This document shows, piece by piece, positions 1 through 5,332 of a DNA stretch of 16,525 nucleotides. The notes under the pieces were generated by a model. The model worked only from the letters and a program-made list of their open reading frames with translations, ran no database searches and was not told the origin of the DNA. The first letter of the stretch is position 1, and each line of letters starts with the position of its first letter. The DNA comes from JABCPE02 sp963520375 (GTDB lineage Bacteria > Bacteroidota > Bacteroidia > Flavobacteriales > Weeksellaceae). The stretch spans positions 1 through 16,525 of the forward strand of contig CAUQQF010000029.1 in assembly GCA_963520375.1 (NCBI GenBank), in the 5' to 3' direction. The translations under genes were made by a program, and so were the position numbers.

Positions 1-107
1 AAATGTTCGCAAGAAGCGTAGGAGAAAACGCTGTTCATGGTTCTGACTCTGATGAAAACGCACAGATAGAAGCAGCATTCCACTTCTCAGGAAGAGAAAT
101 TTTCTAA
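1..107 (+). CDS. ndk: Nucleoside-diphosphate kinase, C-terminal end (partial)
   Basis: Only the last 34 codons are inside the window; the frame starts at base 3 and ends with TAA at 105-107. The peptide holds the Ndk signature GENAVHGSDS followed by the family's usual ending FHFSGREIF. The His of VHGSDS (codon 36-38) is the residue that is phosphorylated during catalysis. The enzyme transfers the gamma phosphate from ATP to other nucleoside diphosphates in the cytosol, balancing NTP pools. The gene is followed at once by a strong hairpin terminator (126-162), so it is probably the last gene of its transcript. Identification is firm because the C-terminal signature is nearly invariant. Confidence 0.96.
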   Translation, partial: MFARSVGENAVHGSDSDENAQIEAAFHFSGREIF

Positions 108-125
108 TTAGAATTAAAAAAGTAT

Positions 126-162
126 AACACGGCTTTTAAAATTTTAAAAGCCGTGTTTTTTT
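126..162. terminator. Bidirectional hairpin terminator between ndk and the SHOCT gene
   Basis: A perfect 16-bp inverted repeat (126-141 with 142-157, AACACGGCTTTTAAAA and its complement) is followed by a T run on the + strand. It ends ndk on + and, read in reverse, the SHOCT gene on -. Confidence 0.9.
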
Positions 163-186
163 ATGATATATTTTTTTTCAGTTCTG

Positions 187-411
187 CTATTTTTTTTGCT
201 CATATTTTTCTTGTTTTTGATTATATTCTATTTGTGTTAAAACACCATTTTTGTAAAGTTCGTTTAGTTTTTCCAATTCTTTCTTAAGATTATCTATATC
301 TTCCTGAATTATATCGTTTATGGCTTTTTTTCTTAAAGCTTGAGATAAAATTTTAGTTTTTTCAGAATATTCTTTTTCTGTAATAGTTCCATTAGCGTAA
401 GCTTCTTGCAA
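187..411 (-). CDS. SHOCT-domain reading frame, 3' part of a split gene
   Basis: This 74-codon frame begins at a TTG. It has two SHOCT-type repeats (short C-terminal oligomerisation helices with a G-x-[IL]-T-x-x-E-Y core): one around NGTITEKEYSEK and one around NGVLTQIEYNQK, joined by a charged helix. The open frame continues upstream of the TTG as DEKIKLL up to position 436, where it would join the preceding membrane ORF (425-727) if one A were missing from the A7 run (T7 at 430-436 on +). SHOCT segments normally sit at the C-terminus of a longer protein, so I read this as the tail of that membrane protein, not an independent gene. A second homopolymer (T8 at 190-197 on +) ends the frame; one extra base there would add about ten charged residues. 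Whether the frame break is real, programmed or a sequencing error cannot be told here. Confidence 0.6.
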   Translation of the reverse strand: MQEAYANGTITEKEYSEKTKILSQALRKKAINDIIQEDIDNLKKELEKLNELYKNGVLTQIEYNQKQEKYEQKK

Positions 412-424
412 TAATTTAATTTTT

Positions 425-727
425 TCATCTTTTTTTCAACAATTCAAGGTATTTTTCTTTTTCTTTTTTATTTTCACTTTCTGTAGAAGAAGTAGATTCC
501 AAATTCCAAGCTAAATATATGATAATAATCATCGGTAATAAAAATCTGAGGTAAGAACTCTCATCAGAGTAAGATAAGATAACACAGACAATTATTAATA
601 CTGATGGAAATAGAGCGATAGGGAATTCTTCTTTGAAAGAAACTTTTTTCTTAATAGCAGATTTAATGCCGGCTAGAATTGCTGCCCATACGATAATAGA
701 AACTAAAATACCTAATATGTATCCCAT
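425..727 (-). CDS. Small inner-membrane protein, 5' part of a SHOCT-protein gene
   Basis: The product is 100 residues with three hydrophobic segments (about 3-22, 38-53 and 60-75) and then a charged tail rich in Lys/Glu ending YLELLKKR. It has no recognisable catalytic motif. The tail leads straight into the next frame: removing one A from the A7 run at 430-436 gives KKDEKIKLLQEAYANG and fuses it to a double SHOCT domain. Family knowledge fits this, because many small membrane proteins carry SHOCT helices at the C-terminus. The gene is divergent from the XRE regulator at 829, with an inverted-repeat operator candidate between them, so the regulator may control it. Function unknown. Confidence 0.7.
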   Translation of the reverse strand: MGYILGILVSIIVWAAILAGIKSAIKKKVSFKEEFPIALFPSVLIIVCVILSYSDESSYLRFLLPMIIIIYLAWNLESTSSTESENKKEKEKYLELLKKR

Positions 728-746
728 AATTTAAATAATTTTTCAG

Positions 747-754
747 CAAATATA
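747..754 (-). promoter_or_regulatory. Possible -7 box of the membrane/SHOCT gene
   Basis: On the minus strand this reads TATATTTG, a match to the Bacteroidota -7 consensus TAnnTTTG, about 20 nt before the ATG at 727. A well-spaced -33 TTG is not evident. The inverted repeat at 759-782 sits where the -33 region would be, so a bound repressor would block it. Confidence 0.45.
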
Positions 755-758
755 AACA

Positions 759-802
759 AAAGTTATCAAAAATGATAACTTTAAAAACGGGAATAGTTAT
801 CA
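759..802. promoter_or_regulatory. Inverted repeat plus third half-site: candidate XRE operator
   Basis: AAAGTTATCA (759-768) and TGATAACTTT (773-782) form a perfect 10-bp inverted repeat with an AAAA spacer. The core AGTTATCA occurs a third time at 795-802. All three lie between the divergent membrane/SHOCT gene and the XRE regulator (829). That arrangement is typical of an autoregulated HTH repressor; binding is inferred. No T run follows, so a terminator is unlikely. Confidence 0.6.
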
Positions 803-828
803 AATTTGTCAACCATTATAATTTATAG

Positions 829-1065
829 TTGTTCAGATTGGATAAATTATCACTTCAGATAAAAATAGGTAGACGCATAAAGGAACTTCGCGAGAGCAAA
901 AATATTTCGCAGGTGGATTTGGCGTATGCTTGTGATTTTGAAAAATCCAATATGAGCAGGATAGAAGCAGGGAAAACCTGCCCGAATATCTACACACTTT
1001 ATAAAATAGCCCAGCATTTGGAAGTAAATTTATCTGAGTTTGTTTCGTTTTTAGTTGAAAAATGA
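829..1065 (+). CDS. Small XRE-family helix-turn-helix regulator
   Basis: The 78-residue protein is almost only a Cro/C1-type HTH domain (about residues 13-72). The helices cover IGRRIKELRESK, ISQVDLAYAC, SNMSRIEAGK and TLYKIAQHLEV, with the characteristic S-x-I-E-x-G-x-x-x-P after the recognition helix. There is no sensor or peptidase domain, so it probably acts as a dimeric repressor. The start is a TTG directly after an in-frame TAG (826-828); a second TTG at 838 is the only close alternative. The inverted repeat just upstream is the obvious candidate operator, and the divergent membrane gene a likely target. A strong terminator follows. Confidence 0.88.
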   Translation: MFRLDKLSLQIKIGRRIKELRESKNISQVDLAYACDFEKSNMSRIEAGKTCPNIYTLYKIAQHLEVNLSEFVSFLVEK

Positions 1066-1080
1066 TTTAGCTGAAACTAA

Positions 1081-1110
1081 AAAAAGCTGTGTAATATTAC
1101 ACAGCTTTTT
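1081..1110. terminator. Bidirectional terminator between xre and the lipoprotein gene
   Basis: AAAAAGCTGTGTAAT (1081-1095) is a perfect inverted repeat of 1096-1110, with A and T runs at the outer ends. It serves the two convergent genes. Confidence 0.88.
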
Positions 1111-1127
1111 ATTTATGTAAGTAAATA

Positions 1128-1433
1128 TTAAAAATCAAGGTAAAAAGAATTGATATCAAAGAAATAGCTGACTGTGGTTCCGTCTGGTTTTTGCACTTTT
1201 AGTTCGTCATAGTAGGATTTTCCTTCGTTTATCAATGCTTGGCTTATAACCTTGCAGCCTTCGCAGTTTTCTCTGATGTATTGGTATTCTTCTGGTACAC
1301 TTTTTACTTTTATGGGATTGGAAATAGAAAGACCCAGCTCTCCTTTTTTATTGTCTTTTTGGGAAGGTACGGCTGAGCAAGAAAGCACGGCAAAATAAAC
1401 TAAAAAAGCAAATAAAAATTTTAGATTTTTCAT
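1128..1433 (-). CDS. Small predicted lipoprotein, function unknown
   Basis: The product has 101 residues. The N-terminus MKNLKFLFAFLVYFAVLSC is a lipoprotein signal peptide: two lysines, a hydrophobic core, and a lipobox VLSC with Cys19 as the lipidated residue. The mature part is about 83 residues, contains a Cys pair (ENCEGCKV), and ends in beta-type sequence (YFFDINSFYLDF). I do not recognise a family. It stands alone between two terminators or long AT-rich spacers, so it is probably transcribed by itself from the -7 box at 1460-1467. The location, anchored in a membrane facing the periplasm, follows from the signal; nothing shows its role. Confidence 0.75.
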   Translation of the reverse strand: MKNLKFLFAFLVYFAVLSCSAVPSQKDNKKGELGLSISNPIKVKSVPEEYQYIRENCEGCKVISQALINEGKSYYDELKVQKPDGTTVSYFFDINSFYLDF

Positions 1434-1459
1434 AATAATTAAATTTTTTTAAATCGAAA

Positions 1460-1467
1460 CAAATTTA
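1460..1467 (-). promoter_or_regulatory. Possible -7 box for the lipoprotein gene
   Basis: The minus strand reads TAAATTTG, matching TAnnTTTG, 27 nt upstream of the ATG. A TTG lies 25 nt further upstream, slightly longer than the usual spacing. The rest of 1434-1564 is plain AT-rich spacer. Confidence 0.4.
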
Positions 1468-1540
1468 CATTTATTTCTTTATTTTTTAAGGTCAAAACAA
1501 GATTTTTTTAAATAATTAATGAATTTAATTTTTTAAAACT

Positions 1541-1548
1541 TATTTTTG
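1541..1548 (+). promoter_or_regulatory. Possible -7 box for the exonuclease-DUF59 pair
   Basis: TATTTTTG matches TAnnTTTG and ends 16 nt before the ATG at 1565. There is no clear -33 TTG at proper spacing, and the surrounding sequence is very AT-rich, so this is weak. Confidence 0.3.
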
Positions 1549-1564
1549 TGATTATTTTATTTTT

Positions 1565-2260
1565 ATGATAAAGAGTATTCCCATAGAGCGGATTTTATTT
1601 TTGGATATCGAAACGGTTCCTCAAGTTGGAAACTGGAACGAAGTCTCTGAAGAAGAAAAAAATCTTTGGGATAAGAAAACTCTGCGGCAACGCGGGGAAG
1701 ATGTTTCGGCGGCGGATTTCTATCAGGATAGGGCAGGAATTATGGCGGAATTTGGTAAAATCATCTGTATTTCTGTGGGAATGCTTGAAAAAGATAATCG
1801 TTTGAAAATCAAATCTTTCTATGGTGATAATGAGAAAAAACTGCTGGAAGATTTTGGAGAGATTTTCAACAGCCCTAGACTGCAAAATATAATCCTCTGC
1901 GCCCATAACGGCAAGGAATTTGATTTTCCGTGGATTGCCCGAAGGATGCTTGTCAATGGTTTTCAGCCGCCTGTTCCGTTCCAGACTTTTGGGAAAAAAC
2001 CTTGGGAAATTTCGCATTTGGATACTATGGAACTTTGGAAATTCGGCGATTGGAAAAGTTTTATTTCTTTAGAACTCATGGCGCATATCTTTGGCGTTCC
2101 TACACCAAAGGATGATATAGACGGCTCTATGGTGGCAGAAATTTATTATAGAGAAAAGGATTTGCAGAGAATAGTGGAATATTGTGAAAAAGATGTTTTA
2201 ACTTTGGCGAATGTTTTCCGAAAAATGAGGCAGGAAGATTTATTGACGAAATCCGAATAA
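1565..2260 (+). CDS. PolB-like 3'-5' exonuclease (DnaQ fold)
   Basis: The 231-residue protein belongs to the predicted 3'-5' exonucleases related to the proofreading domain of family B DNA polymerases. The DEDDy motifs are all present: Exo I LFLDIET (D14, E16), Exo II HNGKEFD (N115, D120), Exo III YCEKD (Y206, D210). These acids bind the two metal ions that hydrolyse the 3'-terminal nucleotide. No polymerase or helicase domain is attached, so it is a free-standing nuclease, probably in DNA repair or turnover; the exact substrate is unknown. It is followed after 21 bp by the DUF59 gene with no terminator between, so the two are likely co-transcribed. A 140-codon antisense frame over this gene is a shadow. 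Confidence 0.9.
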   Translation: MIKSIPIERILFLDIETVPQVGNWNEVSEEEKNLWDKKTLRQRGEDVSAADFYQDRAGIMAEFGKIICISVGMLEKDNRLKIKSFYGDNEKKLLEDFGEIFNSPRLQNIILCAHNGKEFDFPWIARRMLVNGFQPPVPFQTFGKKPWEISHLDTMELWKFGDWKSFISLELMAHIFGVPTPKDDIDGSMVAEIYYREKDLQRIVEYCEKDVLTLANVFRKMRQEDLLTKSE

Positions 2261-2281
2261 TTAGAGAAAAAGAGAAATTAT

Positions 2282-2608
2282 ATGAAATTAACAGATGAAC
2301 AAATCGCTTCGCTAGGAGAGGAGGTTATAAGGGTGCTAAAAACCATCTACGACCCAGAAATCCCTGTGGATATATACGAGCTGGGGCTGATTTATGATGT
2401 GCAGATAAGTGACGAGGGCGAAGCAAAAGTGCTGATGACCCTTACTACGCCCAATTGTCCCGTAGCGGAGAGTCTTCCGATGGAGGTGGAAGAGAAAGTG
2501 GGTGAAGTAGAAGGAATTACAAAATCCAAGGTGGAGATAACTTTCGAGCCAGAATGGGAAAAGGACATGATGAGCGAAGAAGCTAAATTTGAATTAGGAT
2601 TATTATAA
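2282..2608 (+). CDS. SUF-associated DUF59/MIP18-family Fe-S assembly protein
   Basis: The 108-residue protein is a single DUF59 (MIP18) domain. The signature DPEIPVDIYELGLIYDV lies at residues 24-40, and the conserved Cys follows in TLTTPNCPVAES (C59). The C-terminal tail with W92 and KFELGLL is typical of the SUF-system associated subgroup. Members act in maturation or delivery of Fe-S clusters to target proteins in the cytosol. No sufBCDS genes are in this window; the neighbour is the exonuclease just upstream, from which it is probably expressed. The family call is firm; the exact step in cluster assembly is not shown by the sequence. Confidence 0.9.
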   Translation: MKLTDEQIASLGEEVIRVLKTIYDPEIPVDIYELGLIYDVQISDEGEAKVLMTLTTPNCPVAESLPMEVEEKVGEVEGITKSKVEITFEPEWEKDMMSEEAKFELGLL

Positions 2609-2633
2609 AAAACACTGAAAATCAGTGTTTTTT
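2607..2633 (+). terminator. Terminator of the exonuclease-DUF59 operon
   Basis: AAAAAACACTGA (2607-2618), loop AAA, and TCAGTGTTTTTT (2622-2633) form a perfect 12-bp stem with a T tract, starting inside the stop codon. Confidence 0.9.
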
Positions 2634-2796
2634 CTTTTGTGTTAATTTCGTTAAGAAATGCGCTTGTTTTTTAACCTTTTTTAACAAAGCTTGTTTTTTG
2701 CTCTATTTTAGGAGGGTAGCGGTTTAGTTTTGGTTTAAAATATCAAAGAAAAAACATCACAGGACGAAAAAAATATGAAGATTCTATAAATGGGTA

Positions 2797-2804
2797 TAAA
2801 TTTG
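2797..2804 (+). promoter_or_regulatory. Possible -7 box of rlpA
   Basis: TAAATTTG matches TAnnTTTG, 32 nt before the rlpA ATG. No -33 TTG is seen at normal spacing. The remaining spacer (2634-2796) holds nothing I can identify. Confidence 0.4.
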
Positions 2805-2836
2805 CCTCAACTAATTCAAAAATAAAACTATTTGAC

Positions 2837-3193
2837 ATGAAACGACTTATTTTTTTTGGTTTGATGACTTTTACACTTGGAGCTTCATTTGACAAAGAAA
2901 AAGGAGTGAAAACGAGCACAGCTTCATATTACCATGATAAATTTAATGGTAGAAAAACAGCAAGTGGTGAGATTTTTGACAATAAAAAACTAACAGCTGC
3001 AAATAAAACCCTTCCATTTGGGACTAAAGTAAAGATTACCAATTTGAAGAATGAGAAAAGCGTAATCGTAAGGGTGAATGACAGAGGGCCTTTTTCTAAG
3101 AAAAGAGCTTTTGACCTTAGTAAGGCAGCATTTAGTAAGATAGCAGACCTCAGAAGTGGCGTAGTTTCTATAAGCTATGAGGTTGTGGAATAA
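2837..3193 (+). CDS. rlpA: RlpA-like septal-ring lytic transglycosylase, short form
   Basis: The 118-residue protein has a short hydrophobic signal (residues 1-17, no lipobox Cys) followed by one RlpA double-psi beta-barrel domain: TASYYHDKFNGRKTASGE, LTAANKTLPFGTKVKITN, VIVRVNDRGPF, RAFDLSKAAF. RlpA enzymes cleave peptidoglycan strands lacking stem peptides and act in the periplasm during division. The SPOR domain of longer RlpA proteins is missing, which is common in small Bacteroidota versions. Glu45 (SGE) and Asp82 (NDRGPF) are kept, but the position that is His in many family members (TAAHKTLPFG) is Asn56 here, so catalytic activity may be altered or lost. It is a single-gene unit with its own terminator. 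Confidence 0.88.
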   Translation: MKRLIFFGLMTFTLGASFDKEKGVKTSTASYYHDKFNGRKTASGEIFDNKKLTAANKTLPFGTKVKITNLKNEKSVIVRVNDRGPFSKKRAFDLSKAAFSKIADLRSGVVSISYEVVE

Positions 3194-3235
3194 GATAATT
3201 GTACACTTTTAATTTTTAATCTGTTTTATTATTTT

Positions 3236-3271
3236 AAACACACACTTTCTATTTTGGGAAAGTGTGTGTTT
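3236..3271. terminator. Bidirectional terminator between rlpA and nupG
   Basis: AAACACACACTTTC (3236-3249) pairs perfectly with GAAAGTGTGTGTTT (3258-3271) around an 8-nt loop. It serves the convergent rlpA and nucleoside transporter genes. Confidence 0.87.
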
Positions 3272-3281
3272 AATTTGTATT

Positions 3282-4619
3282 TTAATGATTGATATTTTCT
3301 AGTTTTTCGGGTGTGTGTTTGTATTTGAAAACTATCATAAACATAATCGTTACAGCAAGGGCATAGTAAGCAAAAATCGCCCAAGCACTATACCAGCCGT
3401 TCATCTTTGTGACAGGGTCTATGTCGGAGAAAATCTGATAGTGATTTACAATCTCTCCAGCTACAAGCATCCCGATAGTAGAGCCGAAACCATTGGTCAT
3501 CATCATGAAAACTCCTTGCGCAGATGAGCGGATATTGGGATCAGTTTCTTGGTCTACGAATAGCGAACCTGATACATTGAAGAAATCAAAGGCAACACCA
3601 TAAACAATCATGGAAAGGATAAACATCCAAACTCCGCTGCCTGGGTCACCCACAGCGAACAGCCCGAATCTTAGGAACCATGAGAACATAGCCATAAGCA
3701 TCACTTTCTTTATTCCAAATCTCTTTAAACAGAAAGGAATCAGTAAGATACAGAGTGTTTCTGAAACTTGCGAAAGTGATATCAAGGCATTGGCATTATT
3801 AGCGCCCCAAGAATCTGCATACTGCGGAATGTCCTTGAAACTTGTAATGAAAGGGTTGGCGTAGCCATTGGTAATTTGTAGGGAAATCCCTAGTAACATT
3901 GAAAATACAAAGAAAATCGCCATTTTTTTGTCCTTAAATAGAGCAAAAGCCTTCAGCCCAAGGGCATCGGATAGCGTTTGTTTTTCATCGGATTTATTGG
4001 TAGGGCAGTGCGGCAAAGTGAAAGAATAAGCAAACAGCACAATTCCCAAGAAAGCCGATACAAAAAACTGAGCATAGGTGTTTTGGAAGCTCACAAATCC
4101 TTGTGAATTAGAAAAATTAAGAGTGAAACTACCGTTTTCAAATCCAGCAAAATTCACAAAAAGCATCGCAATGATGAAACCTATCGTCCCAAAAGTTCTG
4201 ATGGGTGGGAAGGTTTTAATAGTATCAAAATTATTATTGATTAAAGCAGAATAAGCTACCGAATTAGAGAGAGCAATGGTCGGCATGTAGAACATTACAC
4301 TCAGAGAATACAAGCTAAAAAGAGTAGTGAAGTCCGTGCTGTCGCTATGCTGCATTCCATAATATCCCGCCGCTCCTAAGAAAATAGCAGCGATGAGGTG
4401 GGAAATTCCCAAAAGTTTTTGTGCAGGAATCCAGCGGTCTGCGATAATCCCCATAATGGCAGGCATCAGAATGGATACAAAGCCCTGCATAGCATAAAAA
4501 AGCCCAATCTGCTGTCCAAGTCCGATAGAACCTAAATAATTTCCCATAGAAGTAAGGTAGGCTCCCCAAACTGCAAACTGGAGGAAACTTAGAATGATAA
4601 GTCTGATTTTAATGTTCAT
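3282..4619 (-). CDS. nupG: Nucleoside:H+ symporter, MFS (NupG/NHS family)
   Basis: The 445-residue protein has about 12 hydrophobic segments and begins with the NupG-family opening IKIRLIILSFLQFAVWGAYL, followed by a G-x-x-AD-R-W-type loop between TM2 and TM3 (GIIADRWIPAQK). Later segments (WFLRFGLFAVG, GVAFDFFNVSGSLFVDQE) also match this family. These inner-membrane carriers import nucleosides by proton symport for salvage. The length is slightly more than the E. coli protein, which is normal for Bacteroidota members. It starts 9 nt after the stop of the bifunctional-nuclease gene, so the two form an operon read on the minus strand. Substrate range cannot be decided from sequence. Confidence 0.9.
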   Translation of the reverse strand: MNIKIRLIILSFLQFAVWGAYLTSMGNYLGSIGLGQQIGLFYAMQGFVSILMPAIMGIIADRWIPAQKLLGISHLIAAIFLGAAGYYGMQHSDSTDFTTLFSLYSLSVMFYMPTIALSNSVAYSALINNNFDTIKTFPPIRTFGTIGFIIAMLFVNFAGFENGSFTLNFSNSQGFVSFQNTYAQFFVSAFLGIVLFAYSFTLPHCPTNKSDEKQTLSDALGLKAFALFKDKKMAIFFVFSMLLGISLQITNGYANPFITSFKDIPQYADSWGANNANALISLSQVSETLCILLIPFCLKRFGIKKVMLMAMFSWFLRFGLFAVGDPGSGVWMFILSMIVYGVAFDFFNVSGSLFVDQETDPNIRSSAQGVFMMMTNGFGSTIGMLVAGEIVNHYQIFSDIDPVTKMNGWYSAWAIFAYYALAVTIMFMIVFKYKHTPEKLENINH

Positions 4620-4628
4620 TTCTTTGGT

Positions 4629-5219
4629 TTATTCTATATTATGATTTCTATTTTTTATTTCTTCTTGAATTTTTAGAGCGAGGTCAAAATCCTCATTTTT
4701 TACGGCTTCATCCAGCTCTTCTTGTAGTTCCTGAATACTTTTCACAGGTTCTGTGATGACATCTGGATATGTTTCTTCCATTTCATCATCATCTTCCTGT
4801 AGATTTAGTAAAATTCCTGCTTCATCCAATACCTCCTGAGTGGTGTATACAGGCGCATCAAACCTTATAGCCATCGCTACTGCATCAGATGTTCTAGAGT
4901 CTAGGGTGATACTATCCCCGATGAGTCTATTGGTAAAATTGATATTAGAAAAAAATACCCCGTCTACTATCTTATAAATCACAACGGATTCTATGATATA
5001 GCGGGTGTCTTCTATAAATCTTGCAAATAAATCATGAGTAAGCGGTCTAGTAAGCTTAAAATCTTTTTCTAGTCCCATAGAGATAGACTGAGCCTCGAAA
5101 TTACCGATTACGATGGGCAGTTTTATTCCTGTTTCTGGCTCTTCCAGTAATAGAGCATAGGCACCAGACTGAGTCTGGCTGTATGAAATACCTCGGATAA
5201 ATAGTTTTTTATAATCCAT
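4629..5219 (-). CDS. Bifunctional-nuclease domain (BFN/DUF151) protein with UVR motif
   Basis: I chose the ATG at 5219, not the one at 5261, because the family begins close to the conserved LFIRGISYSQTQSGAYALLL; the 14 extra residues MKFHFFYKSNIFVA look like untranslated leader. The 196-residue protein has the BFN domain at about 1-135 (LPIVIGNFEAQSI, DSRTSDAVAMAIRFDAPVY) and a UvrB/UvrC-type motif at the C-terminus (ELDEAVKNEDFDLALKIQEE). BFN proteins have been reported to have DNase/RNase activity in plants, and bacterial members are poorly studied. The UVR motif suggests binding to a partner protein. It is the first gene of an operon with nupG. A -7 box ends only 5 nt before the ATG, which suggests a leaderless transcript. 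Confidence 0.87.
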   Translation of the reverse strand: MDYKKLFIRGISYSQTQSGAYALLLEEPETGIKLPIVIGNFEAQSISMGLEKDFKLTRPLTHDLFARFIEDTRYIIESVVIYKIVDGVFFSNINFTNRLIGDSITLDSRTSDAVAMAIRFDAPVYTTQEVLDEAGILLNLQEDDDEMEETYPDVITEPVKSIQELQEELDEAVKNEDFDLALKIQEEIKNRNHNIE

Positions 5220-5224
5220 AGCCA

Positions 5225-5232
5225 CAAAGATA
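5225..5232 (-). promoter_or_regulatory. -7 box of the BFN-nupG operon, very close to the ATG
   Basis: The minus strand reads TATCTTTG, the strongest form of the Bacteroidota -7 consensus, then TGGCT and the ATG. Transcription would begin at or next to the start codon. The nearest upstream TTG is 26 nt away, longer than usual. The box lies downstream of the htrA terminator, as expected for a separate operon. Confidence 0.55.
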
Positions 5233-5265
5233 TTACTTTTGTAGAAAAAATGAAACTTCAAGAAA

Positions 5266-5304
5266 AAAATCCCACAAAAATCTTTTAGATTCTTGTAGGA
5301 TTTT
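5266..5304 (-). terminator. Terminator of htrA
   Basis: The arms 5266-5283 and 5287-5304 pair over 18 bp. The two imperfect positions become G-U pairs only in minus-strand RNA, and a U run follows in that direction, so it works for htrA. Confidence 0.85.
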
Positions 5305-5332
5305 AATCAAATATAAGTTTAAAAATTATGTT

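Noticed and set aside
425..440. Programmed -1 frameshift at the AAAAAAG slippery heptamer
   Set aside because: The heptamer is present, but the SHOCT frame needs a +1 (or -2) shift; -1 leads into an unrelated frame. Slippage by RNA polymerase or a DNA indel fits better.
1595..2017. 140-codon minus-strand ORF over the exonuclease gene
   Set aside because: It lies wholly antisense to a gene with intact DEDDy motifs, has an unnatural composition (runs of Arg, Phe, Ile) and no own promoter.
5220..5261. 14-residue N-terminal extension of the BFN protein
   Set aside because: The family starts near the second ATG, the -7 box is inside the extension, and the htrA terminator ends just upstream.
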